Source: Peptoanaerobacter stomatis (lineage in GTDB: Bacteria; Bacillota; Clostridia; Peptostreptococcales; Filifactoraceae). Taken from it: 64,000 nucleotides of DNA. The notes beneath the pieces were generated by a model. The model saw only the letters and a list, made by a program, of their open reading frames with translations, was not told the origin of the DNA and ran no database searches. This document shows, in pieces, positions 47,864 to 59,408 of the stretch (position 1 is its first letter; every line of letters starts with the position of its first letter). The translations under genes were made by a program, and so were the position numbers. The stretch is from assembly GCF_000238095.2 (NCBI RefSeq), contig NZ_JH815225.1, forward strand, positions 460,724 through 524,723, in the 5' to 3' direction.

Positions 47864-47922
47864 ATTTCTTCTCTCACCACCTTTTAATGGTATATTTTTT
47901 TACTATTTGAGCCTCACTAAAC

Positions 47923-48801
47923 TTAAGACTCTACTTCTAACTTTATTCTTTCAAACCTACATGCCCTTATTGCTATATTATTCTTAGTTATGGTTAGATA
48001 TTTGCCATTACATATATATAATTTTTTTTTAGAATCAGATTTTTTATAATCACAGACAATATAATTACTTTTATCTTCATAAATTACTACATATTCTTTA
48101 TTCCTTATAATATCCCTTGCAAATTTAAACTTACGATTATATTTAGCATCTAATTGTCCATTTTGTATAGAAAAAAAAGTAATAAATAAAATTGAAATTA
48201 AAATAAAAATCACAGTATACTTTGCTAAAGATGAAGAAAATATTTTATCTAAAAACGAGAAATCACTTAAATTAAATAAAATTAAATAAGTAAATAAATA
48301 AGATAATAAATTAAATAATACATTAAAAATTAATAACTCAAAATAGAATTCTCTTTTACTATTATTTTTTCTTTTTTTATAGTTTTCTTTAACATTTTTA
48401 TAGCTTTCTAATTTAACGAGGCAATTAAATAAATACATATATTTAAACGTAAGAAAGTAACATACTATAATTTGAATTATAATAAAAATTATTTTAATTT
48501 CAGTATCACTTATATTCCCTTTAAAAAATAATTTTACAATTAAAAGTAATAATAATAAGTTTACAAATATACTTATTATATTAGAAGCAGCCAAAAATAC
48601 AATCCAAGAAAAATAATACGTTATTTTTGAAAATTTATTTTCATTATTGGGTAATACAGTCTCATCTATATTAAAATATTTTAAATATCCAATCCAATAG
48701 ACATAACTAATATAATCACACATCCAAATAAGAAAACCTAAGATAAATGTAATAGCATACCAATTTTTATTTATAAATTCTATAATTTTAATAATATCCA
48801 T
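47923..48801 (-). CDS. Unrecognised multi-pass membrane protein inserted between dnaK and dnaJ
   Basis: 292 residues from ATG 48801, with GGAGG eight bases upstream; 15 more codons upstream have no site. About five hydrophobic helices (roughly residues 15-40, 65-95, 102-125, 160-185, 195-220) are followed by a soluble C-terminal domain (about 225-292) with short beta strands (KEYVVIYEDKSNYIVCDY, KLYICNGKYLTITKNNIAI), perhaps a small PepSY/SH3-like fold. I recognise no family. The gene is much more AT-rich than dnaK and dnaJ around it, and a 14-bp perfect inverted repeat lies just before it. This suggests insertion into the heat-shock operon, where it would be co-transcribed. Confidence 0.7.
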   Translation of the reverse strand: MDIIKIIEFINKNWYAITFILGFLIWMCDYISYVYWIGYLKYFNIDETVLPNNENKFSKITYYFSWIVFLAASNIISIFVNLLLLLLIVKLFFKGNISDTEIKIIFIIIQIIVCYFLTFKYMYLFNCLVKLESYKNVKENYKKRKNNSKREFYFELLIFNVLFNLLSYLFTYLILFNLSDFSFLDKIFSSSLAKYTVIFILISILFITFFSIQNGQLDAKYNRKFKFARDIIRNKEYVVIYEDKSNYIVCDYKKSDSKKKLYICNGKYLTITKNNIAIRACRFERIKLEVES

Positions 48802-48828
48802 ACCTATATCCTCCAAGAATATATTATA

Positions 48829-48875
48829 CAATTTTATAAACCACACATATATGAAATGTACGGTTTATAAAATTG
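48829..48875. repeat. 14-bp inverted repeat between dnaK and the inserted gene
   Basis: CAATTTTATAAACC (48829-48842) and GGTTTATAAAATTG (48862-48875) flank 19 bases. As RNA on the minus strand it forms a strong hairpin after dnaK, without a T run. It could be a processing or stability hairpin, a partial terminator or the footprint of an insertion. Confidence 0.7.
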
Positions 48876-48892
48876 CTAGTGTGAATATTATC

Positions 48893-50749
<1,857 letters not shown>

Positions 50750-50819
50750 TTACCTCCGATTTTGTAAATGTTATATTTAAATTTATAATTAAATCAAGTA
50801 TTTTTTAAATAATTTTTAT

Positions 50820-51377
50820 TTATTTTGATACTTTTACCATAGCCGGTCTTATCACTTTTTCTTTTAATTTATATCCTTTTTGCAATATCTCTAATACTTT
50901 GTCGGGTTCATCTCCTTCTACCTGCATTACTGCATGATGATAATTAGGGTCGAACGGTTCATTTAAGCATTCAATCTCTTCCAAACCGTTTTTATTGAGC
51001 ACATCTTCAAGTTGCTTTTTTATCATATCCACACCTTGATAGAAACCTGTTGTATTTTCTTTTTCACTATCTAAGGCTCTTTGAAAATTATCAAGCACTG
51101 CAAGTAATTCGGTTACTATTTTTTCATTTGCAAATGTTGTCAAATCCTGTTTCTCTTTTGTAACTCTTCTCTTATAGTTCATAAATTCAGCTTGAGTTCT
51201 TTGTGCTAAGTCTTTCATCTCATCAACTTGCTTTTCAAGTTGTTTTATCTTTTCAAGATTGTCATCTATTTCATTAACTATTGTATCTTCTTCTAATTGT
51301 TTATCTTTATTGTCAGATGTTTCTTGATTTTCAATATCCGTTTCAATAATATCCTCAGTTTTCAACTCTTCCGTCAT
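50820..51377 (-). CDS. grpE: Nucleotide exchange factor GrpE
   Basis: 185 residues from ATG 51377, with AAAGGAG five bases before it; a TTG five codons upstream overlaps that site. An acidic disordered N-terminus, a long coiled coil (about 45-100: KIKQLEKQVDEMKDLAQRTQAEFMNY... in part) and the beta wing with NPNYHHAVMQ-type FDPNYHHAVMQ and VLQKGYKL-type EILQKGYKLKEKVIRPAMV. It releases ADP from DnaK. Between hrcA and dnaK as usual. Confidence 0.96.
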   Translation of the reverse strand: MTEELKTEDIIETDIENQETSDNKDKQLEEDTIVNEIDDNLEKIKQLEKQVDEMKDLAQRTQAEFMNYKRRVTKEKQDLTTFANEKIVTELLAVLDNFQRALDSEKENTTGFYQGVDMIKKQLEDVLNKNGLEEIECLNEPFDPNYHHAVMQVEGDEPDKVLEILQKGYKLKEKVIRPAMVKVSK

Positions 51378-51452
51378 TTTTTCTCCTTTCAAGCACTCAA
51401 TAATTATACAATACTACACTTAAAGTTTGCTTAATCTATTTTTATTTTATAG

Positions 51453-52487
51453 TCAAAATACCTCACTTATATATTTGGTGATATATTTCATCAGTGAATA
51501 TGCCTTTCCATAATCCATTCTCTTTGGTCCTATTATTCCGAATTTTCCAATATTATTGCCTTTTAACTCAAAATTTGCAGTAATAATGGAGCAGTTGTCA
51601 AGCAAGTCTCCCATAGACTTATCCCCTATTATAATGTTTATATTATCTTTTTTCACACCTTGATTTTGTACAAGCTCTACGAGTTCATCTTTGTTGTCGA
51701 ACAACGTCAAAAATGATTTTACCGTATCTATATCATTGAACTCAGGATAGTTGAATATATTTTTTGTACCCTTGAGCATTATACTGAACGGCACATCTTG
51801 AGATAAATTGCTGTTTATAGTTTCAAGCATATTATCAAGCAACTCATCATATTGCATTATTTCTGATTTCACATAATTTACAAATTTATCTCCCAGTGAT
51901 TTTATGTCTTTTCCAATTATCTCTTCTTTTATAGTTTGTGATATTATTTGTAATTTATCAGACTCTATAAATCTGTCTATATAAATATTTTTGCTGTTTA
52001 CTCTTCCATCTTCCATTACAATTATCATAATTATTTGATGCTCGTTAAGTTTGACAAGCTCAAAATGGCTTATCTTTTCTTTTTTATCCTCATCGTTCTT
52101 CATAATTGCTATAGAAGTATAATTAGTAAGACTGCTTAACAGATTTACCGTTTCATCCAATAATGACTGTATTTGATTTATATTTGAATCAAGTGCTGTT
52201 TTAATGAGTTCACGCTCTTTTATATCAAGCGAACCACCTTTCATGAGTTCATCAACATATAAGGAATAAGCAAGCGGTGACGGCACTCTACCTGATGAAA
52301 CGTGAGGTTGCAACAAAAATCCCATCTCTTCAAGATCTGACATTTCATTTCTTATTGTAGCAGCACTTATCGAAAGCTCTTTGTTTTTAGAAATTGTCCT
52401 CGAACCGACAGGTTCTGCAGTATTTATATATTCTTCAACTATAAATTGAAGTATTTTCAGTTTCCTTTCACTTAATTTGCTGTTCAT
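51453..52487 (-). CDS. hrcA: Heat-inducible transcription repressor HrcA
   Basis: 344 residues. The winged-helix N-terminus (LSERKLKILQFIVEEYINTAEPVGSR, seen over residues 4-29) with SAATIRNEMSDLEEMGFL is the DNA-binding part; a GAF-like core and IIGPKRMDYGKAY near the end are typical. It binds CIRCE with help from GroE. Perfect CIRCE operators lie before its own gene and before htpG, so both are probable targets. Confidence 0.97.
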   Translation of the reverse strand: MNSKLSERKLKILQFIVEEYINTAEPVGSRTISKNKELSISAATIRNEMSDLEEMGFLLQPHVSSGRVPSPLAYSLYVDELMKGGSLDIKERELIKTALDSNINQIQSLLDETVNLLSSLTNYTSIAIMKNDEDKKEKISHFELVKLNEHQIIMIIVMEDGRVNSKNIYIDRFIESDKLQIISQTIKEEIIGKDIKSLGDKFVNYVKSEIMQYDELLDNMLETINSNLSQDVPFSIMLKGTKNIFNYPEFNDIDTVKSFLTLFDNKDELVELVQNQGVKKDNINIIIGDKSMGDLLDNCSIITANFELKGNNIGKFGIIGPKRMDYGKAYSLMKYITKYISEVF

Positions 52488-52573
52488 AATTATCCCTTAT
52501 TCCTAAACATTCAAACATAAATTTTAAAAATCTAAACTTTTTCTTGATATTCAAATATTTTTACTATTTTTTG

Positions 52574-52600
52574 TTAGCACTCTTATCGGTAGAGTGCTAA
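52574..52600. promoter_or_regulatory. CIRCE operator of the hrcA-grpE-dnaK-dnaJ operon
   Basis: TTAGCACTC-N9-GAGTGCTAA, all 18 arm positions consensus. It begins a few bases after the expected transcription start of the promoter at 52612-52640 and lies about 87 bases before the hrcA start. Confidence 0.97.
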
Positions 52601-52611
52601 CCACATTTACT

Positions 52612-52640
52612 ATACTACTACTTTTAATTCTGTTTGTCAA
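52612..52640 (-). promoter_or_regulatory. Sigma-A promoter of the hrcA operon
   Basis: On the minus strand, TTGACA (52640-52635), 17 bp, TAGTAT (52617-52612). The CIRCE element lies immediately downstream, so HrcA binding would block initiation. Confidence 0.8.
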
Positions 52641-52764
52641 TAGGTTTAAAAATTTTTTTAATTTATTTTTATGCACATAGAAAGGTGCTTTATTTTTTCA
52701 GTTTAAAAATATTTGAAAACAAAAAAACTATAATAAACTAAAAAATTAATTTTATATAAAAGCA

Positions 52765-53376
52765 TTAGTTTAAAATTGAAATGAGTATATACATCTTGTA
52801 TGTTTCCTGTTTTGTTATCTCATTTGCATATTTTATAGTTATCTTTTCATTGTTATATGACAGATTTTCTCCTATTATAAACTTAGGATTTTTATTATTT
52901 TTCAAATAAATCTGTGCTATATCATACACAGATGTCTTGCCGTCTGTGAAAAAAGCAGTTTTTTTCGACATCAATATCATCTCTTCATTTATCTGTCTGC
53001 CGTGAAATGATGTTATATACACATCATTCATATTTATCTTCATCTTGGCAAACAAATATGCAACGCTGCTTATGCCTGATATTATATTTATATCTTCATA
53101 TGGTTTCATATTTTCTATAATATAGTTGCTTATCCCGTACAAATTCGGCTCACCTGATGCTAATACACATATATCCTTATCTATATTATCTTTAATATTT
53201 TTAATAATATCCTCAAGTTTTACATACTCAATATACTTGGCATCTTTATTCAAGTAATTCACTGCTTGTATCTGTCTTTTTGCACCTATTATAAGCGTAG
53301 AGTTTTTTATTGTATCAATAGCTTTTAAAGTTATATTCTCTCTATCTCCAAGTCCTATACCTACTATATTTATCAT
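52765..53376 (-). CDS. cbiE: (Cobalt-)precorrin-7 C5-methyltransferase
   Basis: 203 residues from ATG 53376 (MINIVGIGLGD), with GGAG eight bases upstream. Tetrapyrrole methylase fold: GIGLGDRENIT, LIIGAKRQI, VLASGEPNLYGI (SAM loop), ISGISSVAYLFAKM and YITSFHGR (CbiE-specific SxHGR). It lacks the fused CbiT half, so that decarboxylase must be encoded elsewhere. It lies alone between the hrcA operon and htpG, 28 kb from cbiH-cbiJ-cobD. Confidence 0.9.
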   Translation of the reverse strand: MINIVGIGLGDRENITLKAIDTIKNSTLIIGAKRQIQAVNYLNKDAKYIEYVKLEDIIKNIKDNIDKDICVLASGEPNLYGISNYIIENMKPYEDINIISGISSVAYLFAKMKINMNDVYITSFHGRQINEEMILMSKKTAFFTDGKTSVYDIAQIYLKNNKNPKFIIGENLSYNNEKITIKYANEITKQETYKMYILISILN

Positions 53377-53660
53377 ACTCATTTCTCCGATATGCTAAAA
53401 AATATAATATATACCAAATCTAATACTAAATCCTATTTAAATCACCATGTAAATTTCAAAAAAATATAGATTATAAAATTAACAAATATGATCGTCTAAT
53501 CAGATTTTAGTATAAAAAATTAAATAAATATTAATTATTATATATACTAATATATTTGAGGTCAATATACATACTTTTTTATATACTGATATTGGTATAA
53601 AATAGATAGCTTAATATTATATAAAAATACAAAAAAACTTTATATAATTTGTAATTATAT
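53377..53660. other. Non-coding region between cbiE and htpG
   Basis: AT-rich; no gene seen. It holds the divergent upstream regions of cbiE and htpG; the htpG promoter and operator are listed separately. Confidence 0.5.
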
Positions 53661-53661
53661 A

Positions 53662-53689
53662 TTGACAAATATAAAAAATGTGATAAATT
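53662..53689 (+). promoter_or_regulatory. Promoter of htpG
   Basis: TTGACA (53662-53667) followed after 16 bp by TAAATT (53684-53689). The -10 is imperfect, but the position directly before the CIRCE operator fits. Confidence 0.6.
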
Positions 53690-53693
53690 TATA

Positions 53694-53720
53694 TTAGCAC
53701 TCATTACTAAAGAGTGCTAA
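53694..53720. promoter_or_regulatory. CIRCE operator of htpG
   Basis: TTAGCACTC-N9-GAGTGCTAA, perfect arms, 45 bases before the htpG start. It places htpG under HrcA. Confidence 0.96.
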
Positions 53721-53765
53721 TATATGTAAAATTTTAATTTTTATGAATATACATGGAGGTTTTTT

Positions 53766-55649
53766 ATGGCAAAACAGGAATTTAAGGCTGAATCCAAAAG
53801 ATTATTGGACCTTATGATAAATTCTATCTACACAAATAGAGATATATTTTTGAGAGAATTGATTTCAAACGCAAGCGATGCAATAGACAAAGTATATTAC
53901 AAAACTTTGGCTGACGAAAACAAAAACTTCAACAAAGAAGATTATTATATACAAATATCTGTAGATAAAGCAAACAGAACAATAACTGTTGAAGATACAG
54001 GTATAGGTATGAACAAATCCGATATGGAAGATAATCTCGGTATAATAGCAAAAAGCGGTTCTTTACAATTTAAAAAAGACAATGAAATAAAAGACGGTTT
54101 TGATATAATAGGTCAATTCGGAGTAGGATTTTACTCAGCTTTTATGGTTGCAAAAAAAGTAAAAGTATTATCAAAATCAATAGATGACGACAAAGCCTAT
54201 CTATGGGAGAGCGAAGGAATTGACGGATATGAAATATCAGAAAGCGAAAAATCATCAAACGGTACAATAATAACTATCTATCTGAAAGATAACACAGATG
54301 AAGAAAAATACGATGAATATCTTGAAGAATATAAACTACGCTCACTTGTAAAAAAATATTCAGATTTTATAAGATATCCGATTAAAATGGAAGTCACAAA
54401 ATCAAGACCAAAAGAAGATGACAAAGACAACTATGAGGATTATATAGAAATAGAAACTTTAAACTCAATGGTACCTATCTGGAGAAAAAATAAAAACGAG
54501 CTTACAGAAGAAGATTATATCAATTTCTATAATGAAAAACACTACGGTTTTGACAAACCGCTTAAATATATACACACATCCGCAGACGGAGTTATTCGTT
54601 ACACAAGCATAATGTATATACCATCAATGTTACCGTTCAACTATTACAGCAAAGAATTCAAAAAAGGCTTGGAACTTTACTCAAACGGTGTGCTTATAAT
54701 GGATAAATGTAGTGAATTATTACCCGACTACTTCGGATTTGTAGTAGGTATGGTTGACTCTGAAGATTTATCGCTTAATATATCAAGAGAAACATTGCAA
54801 CACGACAGACAACTCAAATTAATCGCAAAAAGACTTAACGAAAAAATCAAAAATGAACTTACAAATATGCTTAAAAATAAAAGAGAAGATTATGACAAAT
54901 TCTATGATACTTTTTCAAGAAGTCTTAAATTCGGAATATATGACAACTGGGGAATGAACAAAGACGAATTACAGGATTTAATCATGTTTAAATCATCATT
55001 GGACAAAGAAAAATATACAACACTTGAAGAATATGTTTCAAGAATGAAAGATGACCAAAAAGAAATATATTACGCAACCGGAGAAAACGTAGAAAAAATT
55101 GAAAAAATGCCTCAAACAGAATTCTTATTGGATAAAGGATATGAAATATTATATTTCACTGACGAAGTAGACGAATTTGCAATACAAGTGCTTAGAACTT
55201 ATAAAGAAAAAGAATTCAAATCTGTGTCAAGCTCAGATATAAATGTAGATAACACAGAAAAGGAAAAAAATGAAGAAAAAGCAAAAGAGTCAAAATCTAT
55301 GTTGGATGAAATGAAAGAAATCCTAAAATCAAATATAAGTGATGTCGTAATATCAAACAGACTAAAAAGCTATCCAGTCTGCATATCTGCAAAAGGTTCT
55401 GTCAGCGTTGAGATGGAAAAAACACTCAATGCAATGCCTACAGACACACATGTAAAAGCAGAAAAAGTGTTGGAAATAAATCCTGAAAATAAATCATTCG
55501 ACAATTTGAAAAAATACTATGAACAAGACAAAGATAAGTTTACAAAACTTACAGAAGTATTATACAATCAGGCACTTTTAATAGAAGGTTTACAAGTTCA
55601 AGATCCTATAAAATTTGCAAATAATATATCAGATTTACTATTCGGATAA
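53766..55649 (+). CDS. htpG: Chaperone protein HtpG (Hsp90)
   Basis: 627 residues. GHKL ATPase domain: [29 protein letters not shown] and [14 protein letters not shown]; middle domain with the catalytic Arg loop ([13 protein letters not shown]); C-terminal dimerisation domain with a short Lys/Glu-rich linker (about 495-515). ATP-driven client chaperone. GGAGG stands before the ATG. It stands alone with its own CIRCE and a strong terminator, unlike B. subtilis htpG, which is not under HrcA. Confidence 0.97.
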   Translation: MAKQEFKAESKRLLDLMINSIYTNRDIFLRELISNASDAIDKVYYKTLADENKNFNKEDYYIQISVDKANRTITVEDTGIGMNKSDMEDNLGIIAKSGSLQFKKDNEIKDGFDIIGQFGVGFYSAFMVAKKVKVLSKSIDDDKAYLWESEGIDGYEISESEKSSNGTIITIYLKDNTDEEKYDEYLEEYKLRSLVKKYSDFIRYPIKMEVTKSRPKEDDKDNYEDYIEIETLNSMVPIWRKNKNELTEEDYINFYNEKHYGFDKPLKYIHTSADGVIRYTSIMYIPSMLPFNYYSKEFKKGLELYSNGVLIMDKCSELLPDYFGFVVGMVDSEDLSLNISRETLQHDRQLKLIAKRLNEKIKNELTNMLKNKREDYDKFYDTFSRSLKFGIYDNWGMNKDELQDLIMFKSSLDKEKYTTLEEYVSRMKDDQKEIYYATGENVEKIEKMPQTEFLLDKGYEILYFTDEVDEFAIQVLRTYKEKEFKSVSSSDINVDNTEKEKNEEKAKESKSMLDEMKEILKSNISDVVISNRLKSYPVCISAKGSVSVEMEKTLNAMPTDTHVKAEKVLEINPENKSFDNLKKYYEQDKDKFTKLTEVLYNQALLIEGLQVQDPIKFANNISDLLFG

Positions 55650-55658
55650 AGTTAGATG

Positions 55659-55683
55659 ACCCCCATTTAAAATGGGGGTTTAA
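55659..55683 (+). terminator. Terminator of htpG
   Basis: ACCCCCAT (55659-55666)/ATGGGGGT (55672-55679) with a short A/T loop, followed by TTTAATTTT. Confidence 0.88.
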
Positions 55684-55706
55684 TTTTGTAGATTTAACTA
55701 AAATAA

Positions 55707-55727
55707 ACCACCAGTTAAACCGGCGGT
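55707..55727 (-). terminator. Terminator of the radical SAM operon
   Basis: ACCGCCGG-loop-CTGGTGGT hairpin on the minus strand, using G-U pairs, followed by TTATTTT; on the plus strand CTTTTTATT follows, so it also backs up htpG termination. Confidence 0.75.
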
Positions 55728-55777
55728 CTTTTTATTATACTTGTTTTACAATCCTTATAAACTATCCAATATAGTAT

Positions 55778-57175
55778 TTACCAATCCAGATATGCCTTTC
55801 TCAATAAAAATTTAGACAGCATTTTCCTATAATATTCCAAATCCAGATATTCATACATCCCTGCTTTTCTTGCCCTTTTGTAAAGCTTCAAAATCAATTT
55901 TCTGTAATACAAATAAAACTTATGCTTGCTTATATTATCCGGCTCCACCACCAAATGCAAAAAATCCCAATGTTCTACTTTATTTGTAATCAATTTATCC
56001 TTATATTCTTCGTACAATTGCGTTCCTGGTATAGGAGTGAATATGGAAATAGTTACATGTATAAGTTCATGTCTTACTATCCAATTGTAAAGGTCATCAA
56101 AATCTTTTTTTGTGGCAGAAAGCCCTATTATCATCAATCCTATACACTGTGCTGATGTATCATTTATTACCTCTATCGCCTTAGCATTATGTTCTTCTTT
56201 TGTTCCCTTATTGTAATCATTAAGTTCATCATCATTTATAGCTTCCAAACCTACAAGAAAATACTTAAATCCTATATCTGCAAGTTCTTTTATAATACCC
56301 GGATGACTTGCAATAAAATCTGCTCTTCCATAACACACATAAGTTTTTTTTATATTATTTTCTCTTACAAGCCTTACAAAATCCATTAATCTTTTTTCAT
56401 TTACCAAAAAATCATCATCCGATATGGTTATATTCTCAACCTCTATGCCTTTTAACTCTTCTATAACCAGATTTAAGTCCCTTTCTCGGTATTTTCCATG
56501 ATTAAGTAAAGTGCAATAACAAAATTTGCAATCATATGGACAACTTAAAGACGTCTTTATATTAGCAGTTTCAATAAGGTCCAAATATCTGAAATGTTTT
56601 CTGTTTTCATAGAAAAAACTTCTGTCCGGTATCGGCAGACTATTTATATCAATAGGTATCATTAGATTATTTTTCCACTCTCCTATATATGTTTTATAGC
56701 AAAGTCCGTTTATATCACTAAGATTTTTAATCAAGTTTGTATTTATAATATCTGCTTTATCAAGGATTCCCTTTTCAATTCCTATATAAGTGACTATTTC
56801 AACAAATGCATCTACAGACTCGCTCCTTGCTATATAGTCTATATAATCCGTATAAAAAACTTTGGTATTAATCTGTGCATGAACACCGCCGACTATGGTA
56901 GCTATCTGTGAATTATATTTTTTTACCTGCTGACAAAACTTCTTCATCATATTTTCCTGTGTTATATAACCTGTTATAGCTACTATATCAGGCTCATATC
57001 CTTTCAATACCTGCCTAAAAGGTTTTTTTTGACAAATATAATCATAAATCATATCATCATATCCTGCTTCTTTTAACCCTGTATGCAGATATTCAAGTTC
57101 CAAAGGTTCGGAATCCAAAATATTTGTAAAGCTTAATACATTTGGGGCACCCGGTCTTACAAGTAAAATTTTCAT
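55778..57175 (-). CDS. B12-binding-domain radical SAM protein (paralogue 3, last of operon)
   Basis: 465 residues. A B12-binding-like Rossmann domain (1-150: ILLVRPGAPN, EPLELEYLHTGLKEAGYD, VAITGYITQENMM, IVGGVHA) precedes a radical SAM barrel with the cluster motif CPYDCKFCYC (about 211-220) and ISDDDFLVNEKRL, CYGRADFIASH, IFTPIPGTQLYEEYKDKL. The B12 domain lacks the DxHxxG base-off His, as is common in this branch. The gene overlaps the one upstream by four bases. It shares block after block with the genes at 57172 and 61969. Reaction unknown; members methylate or rearrange unactivated carbons. Confidence 0.85.
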   Translation of the reverse strand: MKILLVRPGAPNVLSFTNILDSEPLELEYLHTGLKEAGYDDMIYDYICQKKPFRQVLKGYEPDIVAITGYITQENMMKKFCQQVKKYNSQIATIVGGVHAQINTKVFYTDYIDYIARSESVDAFVEIVTYIGIEKGILDKADIINTNLIKNLSDINGLCYKTYIGEWKNNLMIPIDINSLPIPDRSFFYENRKHFRYLDLIETANIKTSLSCPYDCKFCYCTLLNHGKYRERDLNLVIEELKGIEVENITISDDDFLVNEKRLMDFVRLVRENNIKKTYVCYGRADFIASHPGIIKELADIGFKYFLVGLEAINDDELNDYNKGTKEEHNAKAIEVINDTSAQCIGLMIIGLSATKKDFDDLYNWIVRHELIHVTISIFTPIPGTQLYEEYKDKLITNKVEHWDFLHLVVEPDNISKHKFYLYYRKLILKLYKRARKAGMYEYLDLEYYRKMLSKFLLRKAYLDW

Positions 57176-58572
57176 GCCCTTCTCCTTTTATTAATCAAAG
57201 TAGCTTTAAAAAAGTTCTTTATATACACACTTATCAATGTATTAAATCCAAATGTCATCCTAAGTGTATTACTGATAGGAAAAGCTCTGAGTGTATAAAA
57301 TACAGAATGTAAGTTCATATTTACTGCAAATGTAAATTTAAGCACTTCTAAATAATATGCGTTAAGACTCATTTTAGACGGCATAATAAGTACATCTCCA
57401 AAATTCCACTTTTCATAATCAGTTTCATCATACAAAAGCCTGTCTCTGTACTCTTCAAAAAGAGGCGTAAGTGGATGGGGATTAAGTGGAGAAAAGGTGA
57501 CAAGTTCCGGTTTTAAAAGTTTTTTATACTGTAAAAGCTTTCTAAAATCTTTTTTATCCCAATCCGGATGTAAGATAAATGAACCCCAACATGCAATTTT
57601 ATTTTTTTGAAGTACTCTTGTTGCTCTCAAGTTCTCATCTGTATTGGCTGCCTTATTATACTCTTTAAGCTGCTTGTTATCAAAGCTTTCATATCCTACT
57701 ATTACGGCAATTAATCCATTTCTTGCAAGTCTTTTAAATAAATCTTCTTTTTCAAGTATTGAATTTACGGAGCCATAGCATATGTACTTCTTTTTAATTT
57801 TTCTTTTTTCCAAAAGATTGCAAAAGTTCTCAAGCCTTTTTCTATTTATCAAAAAATCATTATCGCAAATCATTATATAAGGTTCTTCAAGCTCTTCCAA
57901 CTGCTCAATTATTTTTTCCAGCTCCACCTCTCTTAGTATAGGTCCTTCCAGTTTCCAACGCACACAAAATCTACATCTGTTTCTACAACCGAACGATGTC
58001 TGAATTATAGCACAAGGCTGAAATCCAACATATCTATACAAATGCCTATAGCGCTTGCTACAATCTCTATCCGGTTTTATATATTCATTATAACAACCTT
58101 CAACAGAATTTTTAAAGCTGAGTTCTTTAGAAAATATACCAACTATTGCTTTTTTCTGTTTTTCTCCGGAAGCGATAAGCTCCATTAGTTCTCTGTAATT
58201 TTCTCTCGTTGTTGACTTAAATACATGGTCAACATAAGAATTAAAAAAAGAATTCGGATATACCATAGCCTGTACTCCTCCGACTATAACTTTTATATCC
58301 TTATCATATCTTTTTGCCATCTCAGCAATTTTTAAGACATTTTCCACATCAGTACATTGAGAAGTTATTCCTATTACCTGAGGTTTAATCCTTTTCATAT
58401 AGTGCATCAAGTTTCCTTTAGGTTCTGCCATAAAATCAGCTAATACCACCTTATGCCCCTGCTCCTTTAATATTGTAGCTACACATTCAACTCCAAGTGG
58501 CTCTCCGAAAAGAAAATTTTTTACTGTAGTTATTTTTTTGTTAACCCATGGTCTTACAAGCAATATTCTCAT
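57172..58572 (-). CDS. B12-binding-domain radical SAM protein (paralogue 2)
   Basis: 466 residues. The N-terminal B12-type domain has EPLGVECVATILKEQGHKV (about 24-42), IGITSQCTDVENV and VIVGGVQAMV; the radical SAM cluster motif is CRNRCRFC (about 196-203), followed by ICDNDFLINRKRLENF, CYGSVNSI, AVIVGYESFDN and FSPLNPHPLTPLFEEY. A C-terminal helical tail (about 400-466) is basic and may bind membranes or a partner. The stop overlaps the downstream paralogue by four bases and the start shares a base with the GNAT gene upstream. Substrate unknown. Confidence 0.85.
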   Translation of the reverse strand: MRILLVRPWVNKKITTVKNFLFGEPLGVECVATILKEQGHKVVLADFMAEPKGNLMHYMKRIKPQVIGITSQCTDVENVLKIAEMAKRYDKDIKVIVGGVQAMVYPNSFFNSYVDHVFKSTTRENYRELMELIASGEKQKKAIVGIFSKELSFKNSVEGCYNEYIKPDRDCSKRYRHLYRYVGFQPCAIIQTSFGCRNRCRFCVRWKLEGPILREVELEKIIEQLEELEEPYIMICDNDFLINRKRLENFCNLLEKRKIKKKYICYGSVNSILEKEDLFKRLARNGLIAVIVGYESFDNKQLKEYNKAANTDENLRATRVLQKNKIACWGSFILHPDWDKKDFRKLLQYKKLLKPELVTFSPLNPHPLTPLFEEYRDRLLYDETDYEKWNFGDVLIMPSKMSLNAYYLEVLKFTFAVNMNLHSVFYTLRAFPISNTLRMTFGFNTLISVYIKNFFKATLINKRRRA

Positions 58573-59405
58573 TAGTCCTCCTTATACCCAAGCATATCTA
58601 AAAGCATTTTACACACAGCACTTGGTATGAAACTGCTTGTCAAATGCATATACCTTATATCCTTTTTTGCTCCGAGCCTGGATTTACTATATCCTGTAGT
58701 TTGTCCCAGATGAAGCCTTGAACATTGCTTTTCATAAGCCAGTTTTACTATGTATAAAAGCATATTCAAATATGTATCATACTTTCTGTTACTTGCTTTA
58801 TCTACTCCGCAAAATAAAAATATCAATTCTTTTTCAATCTGCTTTATTTGGAAAAAAGCCACTAATTCATTATTAGTTCCACGAACTTCATAAATTTCGG
58901 CATTCATTTTTTGAAAATATTCCATGTTCAATTTTTCAAGCCTTCCTTCTGAACGCTCATACACTTGTTCATATAAACTATAATGCTCTTTTTGAAAATT
59001 TTGCTTTGACAGTTTTGTAATGTTCAAATCATTTGACTTGTCAATTGCTCGTTTTAATCTTCTTCTGTGCCTACTCCTTAAGCTTCTAAAAAATAATTCA
59101 AAGTTCCCTTTTAGCTCCATAGTATATGTTCCCAACGTACAAGCTTTTGGTAATGGAAGCTTGCCGTCTGTGTTAAGTATTAATATCAAATTAAAACTCT
59201 TTAAATATAAAGAAAGAGACTCAAGGTTATTATCTCCACATACAAAACCGGCGCAAGATATTGACAATGGAATGCCCAATACCCTTATATTAAACTCAAG
59301 CTTTAACTTACTACTGAAAGTAAATAGGTTAAGTTTAATCCTATAAGTTACCATAATAATATTTTCTTCTTCATTGATATGATAGTCTTGCTTACAGTAA
59401 TTCAC
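58572..59405 (-). CDS. GNAT-fold (BioF2/FemAB-like) acyltransferase, main part of a split gene
   Basis: 277 codons if started at GTG 59405, or 260 from the ATG at 59354. The sequence looks like the body of a GNAT_6-type acyltransferase: FRSLRSRHRRRLKRAIDKS, LYEQVYERSEGRLEKL, LVAFFQIK, FLFCGVDKASNRKYDTYLNMLLY and LHLGQTTGYSKSRLGAKK, the last typical of the family's acyl-donor pocket. Neither start has a ribosome binding site; the GAGGTG there is the codon pair itself. The same frame continues upstream past one TAA into 36 codons that resemble the missing N-terminus. So it is probably one gene with a nonsense codon. It may be truncated, inactive or read through. Confidence 0.7.
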   Translation of the reverse strand: MNYCKQDYHINEEENIIMVTYRIKLNLFTFSSKLKLEFNIRVLGIPLSISCAGFVCGDNNLESLSLYLKSFNLILILNTDGKLPLPKACTLGTYTMELKGNFELFFRSLRSRHRRRLKRAIDKSNDLNITKLSKQNFQKEHYSLYEQVYERSEGRLEKLNMEYFQKMNAEIYEVRGTNNELVAFFQIKQIEKELIFLFCGVDKASNRKYDTYLNMLLYIVKLAYEKQCSRLHLGQTTGYSKSRLGAKKDIRYMHLTSSFIPSAVCKMLLDMLGYKED

Positions 59406-59408
59406 CTC

